Shown one piece after another: positions 30,912 to 36,962 of a stretch of 37,462 nt of DNA (positions are counted from its first letter, which is position 1; each line of letters opens with the position of its first letter). The stretch is from Nocardiopsis potens DSM 45234 (GTDB lineage: Bacteria > Actinomycetota > Actinomycetes > Streptosporangiales > Streptosporangiaceae). Below the pieces are notes generated by a model that saw nothing but the letters and a program-made list of their open reading frames with translations, was not told the origin of the DNA and did not search any database. Made by a program: the position numbers and the translations under genes. The DNA is taken from NCBI RefSeq assembly GCF_000341105.1, contig NZ_ANBB01000006.1, positions 1-37,462 of the forward strand, in the 5' to 3' direction.

Positions 30912-31958
30912 TCACCGATCGACGGTGAGCACCTCCAGGGCGGCGGCCTTGTCGGCCTCGGTGGGCAGCGCGTAGCGGCGGGTGGTGTTGATGTCGGCGT
31001 GCCCCATCAGCTCGGCGACGGTGACCAGGTCCACCGGTTCGCGCGCCAATTCGCTCCCGCCGCGCACCAGGTCGGTGCCGAAGGTGTGCCGCAGCACGTG
31101 CGGCCCGAACGCCTCGCCGTCGTCGGAGGGGCCGATCCCCGCCGCCGCGCCCAGCTCGCAGACCGCGGTGTTGGCCGCCCGGGTCGACAGCGCCTGGCCG
31201 TCGCGGTTGCGCACCAGCGGACCGGCAGCAGGGCGGCCGAGTTCGTCCAGGAGGCGTTCGAGGGAGGCGCGCGCCTCGGCGTGCAGCGGGACGGCGCGGT
31301 CCTTGCCGCCCAGCCGTCCCTTGCCGCGCACCCGCACGCTGCCCCGCCGCGCGGACAGGCGGATGTCGGCGACGTCCAGGGCGACGATCTCGGCGATGCG
31401 CAGGCCCGCGTAGTAGGCCAGGTGGCAGAGGGCCCGGTCCCGGGGCGAGGCGTCGCGGGCCACCACGCGTAGGAAGCGGAGCTTGGCCCGGCCATCCAGC
31501 GCACGCGGGGCGCTGGGGCGGCCCAGGTGTTCGCGGACCACGTCGGGCCGTCCCGAGCCGCGCAGGGCGAAGAAGGCGTCGATGGCGGCGAGCCGGTTGT
31601 TGATGGTGGCCGCCGACAGGTGGGTGCCCCGGGCGGTGCGGGTGTTCTTCAGGGTGCGGCGGTAGTCGCGTACCGACCAGTCCCGCGCTGCGGGATCGGT
31701 GAGCGGGTCGCCGTCCAGGGCGCCGGCCTGGCGGGCCTCGGCGAGCCAGGCCAGGAAGTGGGCGGTGTTGCGCTGGTACTTGTCGCGGGTGGCCGCGCCC
31801 AGGTCGGTCGCCGAGGCCAGCCTCGCGGCGAAGGCCGCGCGCTCGGCGTCCAGGTCGCCGGGCAGCACCACGGTTCGGCGCGGCCGCCCCGTGCGTGTGT
31901 TTCCAGAAGTCGAATCGGAGGTCTGTTCAGCGGAGGAGGATGTGTTTCCAGAAGTCAC
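30912..31958 (-). CDS. Tyrosine recombinase, likely transposon resolution enzyme (TnpI-like)
   Basis: 348 residues from the GTG at 31958. A SAM-like core-binding domain (about 35-135) precedes the catalytic domain. The catalytic residues are Arg187 (YAGLRIAEI), Lys213, His287 and Arg290 (PHVLRHTFG), His320 (LMGHADINTT) and Tyr329 (RRYALP), a full set. Its first 30 residues contain TSGNT twice, coded by two 16-bp direct repeats of the adjacent recombination site. A downstream GTG (31871) would exclude them. In Tn4430 and related elements a tyrosine recombinase, TnpI, resolves cointegrates in place of a serine resolvase; that role is inferred here from the site and location. Confidence 0.88.
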   Translation of the reverse strand: MTSGNTSSSAEQTSDSTSGNTRTGRPRRTVVLPGDLDAERAAFAARLASATDLGAATRDKYQRNTAHFLAWLAEARQAGALDGDPLTDPAARDWSVRDYRRTLKNTRTARGTHLSAATINNRLAAIDAFFALRGSGRPDVVREHLGRPSAPRALDGRAKLRFLRVVARDASPRDRALCHLAYYAGLRIAEIVALDVADIRLSARRGSVRVRGKGRLGGKDRAVPLHAEARASLERLLDELGRPAAGPLVRNRDGQALSTRAANTAVCELGAAAGIGPSDDGEAFGPHVLRHTFGTDLVRGGSELAREPVDLVTVAELMGHADINTTRRYALPTEADKAAALEVLTVDR

Positions 31959-31997
31959 TCCGGCAGTCTACTTCCGGGAACGCTGATTTCCAGAAGT
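31896..31997. repeat. Probable resolution site: dif-like core plus two direct repeats
   Basis: The core at 31970-31997 consists of ACTTCCGGGAA, a 6-base centre (CGCTGA) and TTTCCAGAAGT; the arms are inverted with two mismatches. This 11-6-11 geometry is that of XerC/D dif sites. Two identical 16-mers TGTGTTTCCAGAAGTC (31896-31911 and 31941-31956) share the arm sequence and lie 45 bases apart beside the core. One inverted core plus two accessory direct repeats next to the recombinase gene is the plan of the Tn4430 internal resolution site. Confidence 0.78.
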
Positions 31998-32014
31998 ATA
32001 ACCCCGACCCGCCC

Positions 32015-32020
32015 TACAGT
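32015..32020 (+). promoter_or_regulatory. -10 element of the GNAT gene, leaderless
   Basis: TACAGT ends six bases before the GTG at 32027, so transcription probably starts at the start codon. No clear -35 is seen at the normal distance. The promoter begins just beyond the recombination core, where bound recombinase could affect it. Confidence 0.5.
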
Positions 32021-32026
32021 GGGTGC

Positions 32027-32734
32027 GTGGCCAAACACAAGAAGCGCACCGCCCCCGCCCCGTCGATCACCCCCGCCAAGCTCGCCCAGGGCTGGTCCGC
32101 CCCCGCCGGCGGCCGCATCCGCCCGGCCCACCCCGACGATCTAGGCCGGGCCGCCGAACTGCTCTCCGATGTGGGCACCGACATCACCGAGGACCTGAAC
32201 GCCGCCGCAGGGAAGGCGGACACCTCCCTACTGCTGCACGAGTGCCTGAGCAGCCGTGACAACGAGAGTGCGATGCGAGCCGTCATCAGCGGCACCCTGG
32301 GCGGCCGCGAGGTCGACCCCCTCGCGGGCCTGTCGGCCCTGCTGGTGGCCACCGACCGCACAGGGCAGGTCCTCGGCTGTGCCCTGATGATCCCGCCGGG
32401 CCGTTTCCTGGCCCAGGTGCGCCGGGTCAACGAGGTCCAGGGCTTGGCGCTGATGCTGGTCATCACCAAGCTCAAAGGGCTGGCGGTGGACCCCGCCCAC
32501 CGCGGCCGGGGGATCGGGGCGGCCCTGGTCAAACGCGGCGTCCAGTTGTACGAGCAGAGCGGCTTCCACGTGATGTACGGGCAGTTCACCGCCGAGAGGA
32601 ACCTGGAGCCGTTCTACCGGCGCCAGCGCTTCACCGTGCTGGACCTGGGGGAGCCGCTGCAACCGCTGCTGGCCCTGCCCGCGTCGATCGTCTCCGAGGG
32701 CGAGGAACGGTTCTTCCACCGCATGCTGGGCTGA
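32027..32734 (+). CDS. GNAT-family N-acetyltransferase
   Basis: 235 residues from the GTG at 32027. Residues 1-15 are basic (AKHKKRTAP). The acetyltransferase domain has AALLVATDR-like central strands (LSALLVATDRTGQVLGCALM), motif A VDPAHRGRGIGAALVKRGV at about 150-168, and the motif B segment FYRRQRFTVLDLGEP. The substrate is unknown; GNAT proteins on mobile elements can modify antibiotics, toxins or tRNA-bound amino acids. It is the last gene before the right transposon end and is transcribed towards it, away from the recombinase gene. Confidence 0.85.
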   Translation: MAKHKKRTAPAPSITPAKLAQGWSAPAGGRIRPAHPDDLGRAAELLSDVGTDITEDLNAAAGKADTSLLLHECLSSRDNESAMRAVISGTLGGREVDPLAGLSALLVATDRTGQVLGCALMIPPGRFLAQVRRVNEVQGLALMLVITKLKGLAVDPAHRGRGIGAALVKRGVQLYEQSGFHVMYGQFTAERNLEPFYRRQRFTVLDLGEPLQPLLALPASIVSEGEERFFHRMLG

Positions 32735-32738
32735 GCGC

Positions 32739-32783
32739 GTGAGTAGCTTCGAAACCGCGGTCGTCGACCGCGAAACTACTCAC
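32739..32783. repeat. Nested hairpin abutting the right transposon end
   Basis: Outer arms GTGAGTAG (32739-32746) and CTACTCAC (32776-32783) enclose an 8-1-8 palindrome, CGCGGTCG and CGACCGCG, at 32756-32772. The outer right arm is the inner tip of the terminal repeat. It may terminate the GNAT transcript. Confidence 0.65.
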
Positions 32784-32825
32784 GGGTTACTTGGCACCTG
32801 GTGACACGCTCCTTACCGACACCCC
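32783..32825 (-). repeat. Right terminal inverted repeat of the transposon
   Basis: This is the exact complement of 22758-22800; the match continues inward to 32777 with one mismatch. The target duplication GAGTT (32826-32830) follows directly. Confidence 0.93.
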
Positions 32826-32830
32826 GAGTT
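32826..32830. repeat. Target-site duplication of the transposon, right copy
   Basis: GAGTT, identical to 22753-22757. Confidence 0.9.
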
Positions 32831-33122
32831 CGCGGAGGCGGTGGCGAAGGTGGCGTCGGGCGGAACGGTCCTGGACCGCGAGGTGGTCCGGGTGATGATG
32901 GCGGCGCGGTCGAGCCCCCTCAACCGGTTGGCGCCCAGGGAGCGCGAGGTCCTGGCGCTCATGGCCAGGGGGGAGTCCAATGCGGCCATCGCGCGCCTGC
33001 TGGTGGTGTCCGACGCGGCGGTGCGCAAGCACATAGGTTCGATCTTCACCAAGCTCGACCTGGCTCCTCAGATGGACGGCCACCGGAGGGTGCTGGCGGC
33101 GCTGGCCTACCTCGACCGCTGA
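32831..33122 (+). pseudogene. Response regulator, LuxR-type DNA-binding half (3' part of split gene)
   Basis: This continues the regulator at 22381-22757: AEAVAKVASGGTVLDREVV, then the LuxR HTH RLAPREREVLALMARGESNA with AIARLLVVSDAAVRKHIGSI and a short tail ending AALAYLDR. Together the halves give 669 bases (222 residues and a stop), the usual NarL-type length. A GTG at 32841 with a nearby GGAGG could start an isolated DNA-binding fragment if transcription reads out of the transposon, but no promoter for that is clear. Confidence 0.92.
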
Positions 33123-33228
33123 CGTGCACCGGTCACGGGGCCGGCGGTGGGGAAGGCGCGGCGCCGCCATGGGGGCGAGGAGGGCGGCGTGCTCTTCGGC
33201 GAGTGCGGCCGCCCCACCCCTCCTTTAA

Positions 33229-33268
33229 AACGTAGCGTTGGAAAATAACGTAACGTTGAAAACGTTAT
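33229..33268. promoter_or_regulatory. Cluster of AACGTT-type palindromes in an AT-rich island
   Basis: AACG-TAG-CGTT (33229-33239), TAACGTT-GAA-AACGTTA (33251-33267) and the overlapping ATAACGT/ACGTTAT (33245-33268) share the AACGT core. The island is much less GC-rich than anything around it. Confidence 0.5.
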
Positions 33269-33402
33269 ATGAAATCACGGGCCGATCCGCCAACGGAAAG
33301 ACGGGAAATCCTGGCCTCCGATAAGCGGACCTTCACGGAGGTGAGACAACCAGGGTTGACAAAGGGGGCGGGGGCGGCCCGCGGGGAGGGTGCAACGCTA
33401 TT

Positions 33403-33459
33403 CCGGGCGCCCGCAGGCGGCCGCGGACCCGCCCGGCCCCGCCGGGCGCCCGCAGGCGG
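33403..33459. repeat. 18-bp direct repeat, two copies
   Basis: CCGGGCGCCCGCAGGCGG occurs at 33403-33420 and 33442-33459, 39 bases apart. It lies beyond the end of the SGNH gene and could form alternative GC hairpins that act as its terminator. Confidence 0.6.
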
Positions 33460-33522
33460 AAAAGCCCCGGTCAGCCGCCCCGCCCGCCCGCCGGGGCCGG
33501 CGGAGAACCGCCCCGCGCGGGG

Positions 33523-34293
33523 TCAGCAGGCGGCGAAGTGCTCGTCCTCCGCCCAGTCGCCCCCGGCCCAGGCCTCGGGCTCCGGTACCGGGAAGCCCGG
33601 GTAGAGCCCGGCCAGTTCGCCGAGGAGCCAGTCGGTGAAGCGGGCCGCGCCCTGGGGGCAGGTGTGGATGCCGTCGGGGCTGCGGTCGGGCGCCCCCTCC
33701 CGCTCCCGGACGTACTCCCGGCCCCACACCTCGGCGGCGTCGAGCAGCGAGGCCCGCCCCGAGGAGCCCTCCACGACCTCGCGCGCGACCTCGGAGGCGC
33801 GTTCCAGATCGCCCATGTGCGGCTCGTAGAAGTCGTCGGGGCGGATCGGCGGCGAGGTGATGAACACCAGGTCGGCCCCCTCCCCGGCCACGGTCTCCAG
33901 GAGCCTGCCGTACCCGTCCAGCTGCTCCTGCCGCGTCCCCCAGTCGTAGGTGGTGAGCTGGTAGAGCACCACGTCGGGCGAGGCGGCCCCGATCTCGCCG
34001 GGCAGCGTCTTCCAGTTGTCCTCGGAGAAGGGCCCCACGACGTTGCCCCCGCCCTCGGACGCCAGCGGCGTGAAGCCGACGCCGGCCTCCTCCAGCGCGG
34101 CGGCCAGCGGCAGGGACTGGCCCACGGCGACGGAGTCGCCGAGCAGGACCACCTCGGAGACGGGCGTCCCGGAGGGCTCTGCCCCGGGGCCGGCGGCGGA
34201 CGGGCCGGCGGGCCCCTCCGGGGAGCCCGAGCAGGCGGCGGCCAGCAGGAGCGGCGGGAGTGCGGCGGTGAGAGTGCGCAGTGCCTTGTTCAT
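33523..34293 (-). CDS. SGNH/GDSL-family hydrolase lipoprotein
   Basis: 256 residues from the ATG at 34293; a GTG at 34302 is an alternative. The signal sequence ends in LLLAAAC, with Cys21 as the lipid anchor. The SGNH block I is VVLLGDSVAVG (Ser54), and block V is DGIHTCPQGAARF with the Asp-His pair. Block III is probably around VVLYQLTTYDWG. The protein should sit on the outer face of the membrane as an esterase or deacetylase. It is divergent from an OmpR-type two-component system, which may control it. Confidence 0.85.
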   Translation of the reverse strand: MNKALRTLTAALPPLLLAAACSGSPEGPAGPSAAGPGAEPSGTPVSEVVLLGDSVAVGQSLPLAAALEEAGVGFTPLASEGGGNVVGPFSEDNWKTLPGEIGAASPDVVLYQLTTYDWGTRQEQLDGYGRLLETVAGEGADLVFITSPPIRPDDFYEPHMGDLERASEVAREVVEGSSGRASLLDAAEVWGREYVREREGAPDRSPDGIHTCPQGAARFTDWLLGELAGLYPGFPVPEPEAWAGGDWAEDEHFAAC

Positions 34294-34393
34294 GGGATCC
34301 ACGGTGGCGGGGCGGTGTCCTGGCGGCTCCACCGCCGTGTCGCAGTCGTGTCGCGGACCGCCCCGGTTCCCGCCCGAACGCCCCGGTGTGTCC

Positions 34394-34399
34394 GATACT
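34394..34399 (+). promoter_or_regulatory. -10 element of the OmpR-type regulator, leaderless
   Basis: GATACT ends six bases before the GTG at 34406, so the transcript probably starts at or next to the start codon. The -35 is not obvious. Confidence 0.5.
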
Positions 34400-34405
34400 G
34401 GCAGG

Positions 34406-35080
34406 GTGGCACGACTCCTCCTGATCGAAGACGACCCCATGGTGCGGCGCGGCCTGGAACTCGCCCTGTCCCGGCACGGGCACGGCGTCCGCACCGCGGA
34501 CACCGGCGAGGAGGGCCTGCGCGCCTACCGCGACCACGCCCCAGACCTGGTCGTGCTCGACGTCATGCTGCCCGGTGTGGGCGGGTTCGAGGTGTGCCGC
34601 CGCATCCGGGCCGAGGGCGGGACGCCGGTGATCGTCCTGACCGCGCTCGGCGACGACTTCGACGTGGTCGGCGGGCTGGAGGCGGGCGCGGACGACTACG
34701 TCGTCAAGCCGGTGCAGCCCACCGTGCTCGACGCCCGGATCCGCGCGGTGCTGCGCCGCAGCGCCGGGGACGGCGAGGGGGTGCGCGTCCACGCCGGCCT
34801 GCGGATCGACACGGCGGCGCTGGCGGTCACCGTGGACGGGGAGCCGGTGCCGCTGACGCCCACCGAGCTGCGCCTGCTGCTGACCCTGTCCCGGTCGCCG
34901 GGCCGCGTGTTCGACCGCCAGCGGCTGCTGGAGGAGGTGTGGGAGCACGACTACCTGGGCGACTCCCGGCTGGTGGACAACTGCGTGCAGCGGCTGCGGG
35001 CCAAGATCGAGTCCTCCCCGGCGGCCCCGAGGTACGTGCAGACCGTGCGGGGGTTCGGCTACCGGTTCGGGCCGGTATGA
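34406..35080 (+). CDS. OmpR-family response regulator
   Basis: 224 residues. The receiver domain has IEDDPMVRRGLELAL, phospho-acceptor Asp52 in LVVLDVMLPG and Lys in DDYVVKPVQP. The winged helix (about 125-224) has LTPTELRLLLTLSRSPGRVF and RLVDNCVQRLRAKIE, ending in VQTVRGFGYRFGPV. The GTG at 34406 matches the receiver start exactly. Its stop overlaps the kinase start (ATGA), so the pair is co-translated. It probably regulates envelope genes nearby, including the divergent SGNH gene. Confidence 0.95.
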   Translation: MARLLLIEDDPMVRRGLELALSRHGHGVRTADTGEEGLRAYRDHAPDLVVLDVMLPGVGGFEVCRRIRAEGGTPVIVLTALGDDFDVVGGLEAGADDYVVKPVQPTVLDARIRAVLRRSAGDGEGVRVHAGLRIDTAALAVTVDGEPVPLTPTELRLLLTLSRSPGRVFDRQRLLEEVWEHDYLGDSRLVDNCVQRLRAKIESSPAAPRYVQTVRGFGYRFGPV

Positions 35081-36492
35081 GGCCTCGGCGGTGGCCGGGC
35101 CCGCGCGGGCTGCGCTCCCGCCTGCTGGCCGCGTTCGTCCTGGTGACGGTGGTGGCGGCCGGGGCGGCGGCGTGGTCGGGCGCCGGTGCGGCCGGTGCGG
35201 CGCTGGTCTCCTCCCACCGGGAGCGGACCACCGGGGACGTCGCGGTGCGGATCGCGGAGGCCGCGCCCCAGCTGTCCTATCCGCCCGACCGGGAGTCGCT
35301 CGACCGGCTGCGCCAGGCGGTGGGCGGGGACACCGCGGTCACCTTCGGGGAGCTGTCCTCCTCCGAGGGGCTGGACACCTCCCTGGTCCCCGGTGGGCTG
35401 CGCGCCGCCGTGCGCCGCGAGCACCGCCTGGCGGCGCAGCGCGTCACCCTGGAGGGCCGGTCGTGGCTCCTGGTGGGCACCCCCGTGATGATCACCGCCC
35501 CCGACGGGTCCCGCACCGCGTCCGGGATCGAGGTCTACACCCTGCGCGACCTCGCCGGCGTCGAGCGGGAGGTCGCCGGCGTCACCCGGGCCGCGGCCGC
35601 CACCGCGGCGGCGGCGCTGCCCCTCGCGGCGCTCCTGGCCCTGCTGGCCGCGCGCGGTGTGCTGCGCCCCGTGCGCGACCTGCGCGACACGGCCGGGCGG
35701 CTGGCCTCCGGCGACCTCGACGCGCGGTCGGAGCCGCAGGGGGCCGACGAGCTGGCCGAGCTGGCCGGCGCCGTCAACGACATGGCGGGCTCGCTCCAGG
35801 AGTCCATGGCGGCGATGGAGCGCATGCAGGCCGACGCCCGCAGGTTCGCCGCCGACGTCTCCCACGAGCTGCGCACCCCCCTCAGCACGCTCGCCGCGGT
35901 GGCGGAGGTGCTGGAGGACGCGACCGGCGGCATGGAGGGCGACGCCCGCGAGTCCGCGCGGATGGCGGTCAGCGAGACGCAGCGGCTGGTCCGGCTGGTG
36001 GAGGATCTCATGGAGGTGTCGCGCTTCGACGCCGGCACCGCGAGGCTGCACACCGAGGAGGTGGACGTGTCCGCCGCCGTCCGCGACTGCCTGCGCCTGC
36101 GCGGCTGGTCGGAGCAGGTGCGGGTGGAGGCGGACGGCCGCGTCCGGGCCCGGGTGGACCGCCGCCGGGTCGACGTGATCGTCGCCAACCTGGTGGGCAA
36201 CGCGCTGCGGCACGGAGCCGCGCCGGTGCGGGTGCGGGTGCGCGCCCTGCCCGAGGAGGTGCGCGTCACCGTGACCGACTCCGGTCCCGGCCTGGGCGAG
36301 GACGTGCTGCCCTCGGTGTTCGACCGCTTCTACAAGGCCGACGCGGCCCGCACGCGCAGCGCCGGCAGCGGGCTGGGCCTGGCGATCGCCCGGGAGAACG
36401 CCCGCCTGCACGGGGGCGACCTCACCGCGGCCGACACCGGGGCGGGGGCGCGGTTCGACCTGGTCCTGCCGAGGAGGGAGGAGGAGCGGTGA
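35077..36492 (+). CDS. Sensor histidine kinase with HAMP and HisKA domains
   Basis: 471 residues. A first membrane helix (about 15-38) and a second (about 170-195) bracket an extracytoplasmic sensor of about 130 residues. A HAMP domain follows (about 195-250, PVRDLRDTAGRLASGDLDAR). The HisKA box FAADVSHELRTPLS has phospho-acceptor His263, and the ATPase domain has NLVGNALRHGA, TDSGPGLGE, FDRFYK and SGLGLAIAREN. It is the partner of the regulator upstream. Its TGA overlaps the GTG of the lipoprotein gene that follows. Confidence 0.95.
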   Translation: MRPRRWPGPRGLRSRLLAAFVLVTVVAAGAAAWSGAGAAGAALVSSHRERTTGDVAVRIAEAAPQLSYPPDRESLDRLRQAVGGDTAVTFGELSSSEGLDTSLVPGGLRAAVRREHRLAAQRVTLEGRSWLLVGTPVMITAPDGSRTASGIEVYTLRDLAGVEREVAGVTRAAAATAAAALPLAALLALLAARGVLRPVRDLRDTAGRLASGDLDARSEPQGADELAELAGAVNDMAGSLQESMAAMERMQADARRFAADVSHELRTPLSTLAAVAEVLEDATGGMEGDARESARMAVSETQRLVRLVEDLMEVSRFDAGTARLHTEEVDVSAAVRDCLRLRGWSEQVRVEADGRVRARVDRRRVDVIVANLVGNALRHGAAPVRVRVRALPEEVRVTVTDSGPGLGEDVLPSVFDRFYKADAARTRSAGSGLGLAIARENARLHGGDLTAADTGAGARFDLVLPRREEER

Positions 36493-36962
36493 GGCGGATC
36501 TGCGCGGCCATGGCGGCCGTTCTGCTCGCGGGGTGCGGGGCGGGCCCCTCGGAGGTTTTCGACGGCGGCCCGGCGCCCACGGGCGTGGCGCCGGGGGTGA
36601 CGCTGTACTTCCTGGACGAGCGGGGGGAGCTGACACCGGACCGGCGCGACACCGGCCGCCTGGGCTCGATCTCCGAGGCGATGGCCCTGCTGCTGACCGG
36701 TCCGGGCGGCTCCGGCCTGCACACGGGGATCGCCGAGGGCTCCGTGGAGCGCATGATGGTGACCGTGAAGCCGGGGCTGGTCGATCTGGTCACCCCGCTG
36801 GAGATCGGGGAGGTCACTCCGGCGGGGATCGACCAGATCGTGTGCACCGCCCTGGGGGTGCACGTGCAGTCCGGCGGGTCGACCGACACCCGGGTGCGGG
36901 TCGGCTTCGTCCAGCCCACCCCGGAGTCGGAGGAGCTGCGGACCTGCCCGCTGATCGGCTGA
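36489..36962 (+). CDS. GerMN-domain-like lipoprotein
   Basis: 157 residues. The signal ends VLLAGC, with the Cys at about residue 16. The body has TLYFLDERGELTPDRRDT, ISEAMALLLTGPG and IDQIVCTALGV, a pattern of the GerMN domain that also occurs in LpqB. The stop of the kinase overlaps the start (GTGA), so it is the third gene of the unit and may be an accessory envelope sensor, as LpqB is for MtrB; this is inference. The stop abuts that of the convergent acyltransferase gene. Confidence 0.75.
   Translation: MRRICAAMAAVLLAGCGAGPSEVFDGGPAPTGVAPGVTLYFLDERGELTPDRRDTGRLGSISEAMALLLTGPGGSGLHTGIAEGSVERMMVTVKPGLVDLVTPLEIGEVTPAGIDQIVCTALGVHVQSGGSTDTRVRVGFVQPTPESEELRTCPLIG

Larger units (their letters stand above)
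22758..32825. mobile_element. Complete Tn3-family transposon, 10,068 bp, heavy-metal cargo
   Basis: Both ends begin GGGGTGTCGGTAAGGAGCGT when read inward. The inverted repeats are identical for 43 bases and match at 48 of 49. The flanks carry the same 5-bp sequence GAGTT (22753-22757 and 32826-32830), the duplication length typical of Tn3-family elements. The left end has a full tnpA reading inward. A tyrosine recombinase with a dif-like site sits near the right end in place of a serine resolvase. The cargo is a Cd/Pb-type operon, a three-gene methyltransferase cluster and a GNAT gene. No internal gene looks broken, so the element may be mobile. Confidence 0.95.
33123..33522. other. 400-base gene-free region with AT-rich palindromes and a direct repeat
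   Basis: No convincing gene. It holds the AT-rich palindromic stretch at 33221-33270, an isolated TTGACA at 33356-33361 with no matching -10, and the two 18-bp repeats near 33403-33459. It lies between the convergent response-regulator fragment and the SGNH gene. Confidence 0.5.

Noticed and set aside
31896-31956. The two 16-bp repeats as the beginning of a CRISPR array
   Set aside because: There are only two short copies, no regular spacers and no cas genes. The repeats match the arms of the adjacent recombination core.
22758-32825. Integrative element or prophage inserted by the tyrosine recombinase
   Set aside because: The 43-bp terminal inverted repeats, 5-bp target duplication and Tn3-type TnpA explain the boundaries; no att-type direct repeats were seen at the ends.
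33269-33604. A 111-residue ORF starting next to the AT-rich palindromes
   Set aside because: It becomes a low-complexity Pro/Ala/Arg tail and runs into the 3' end of the SGNH gene on the other strand; no ribosome-binding site or family was seen. Its first codons could still be a leader peptide.
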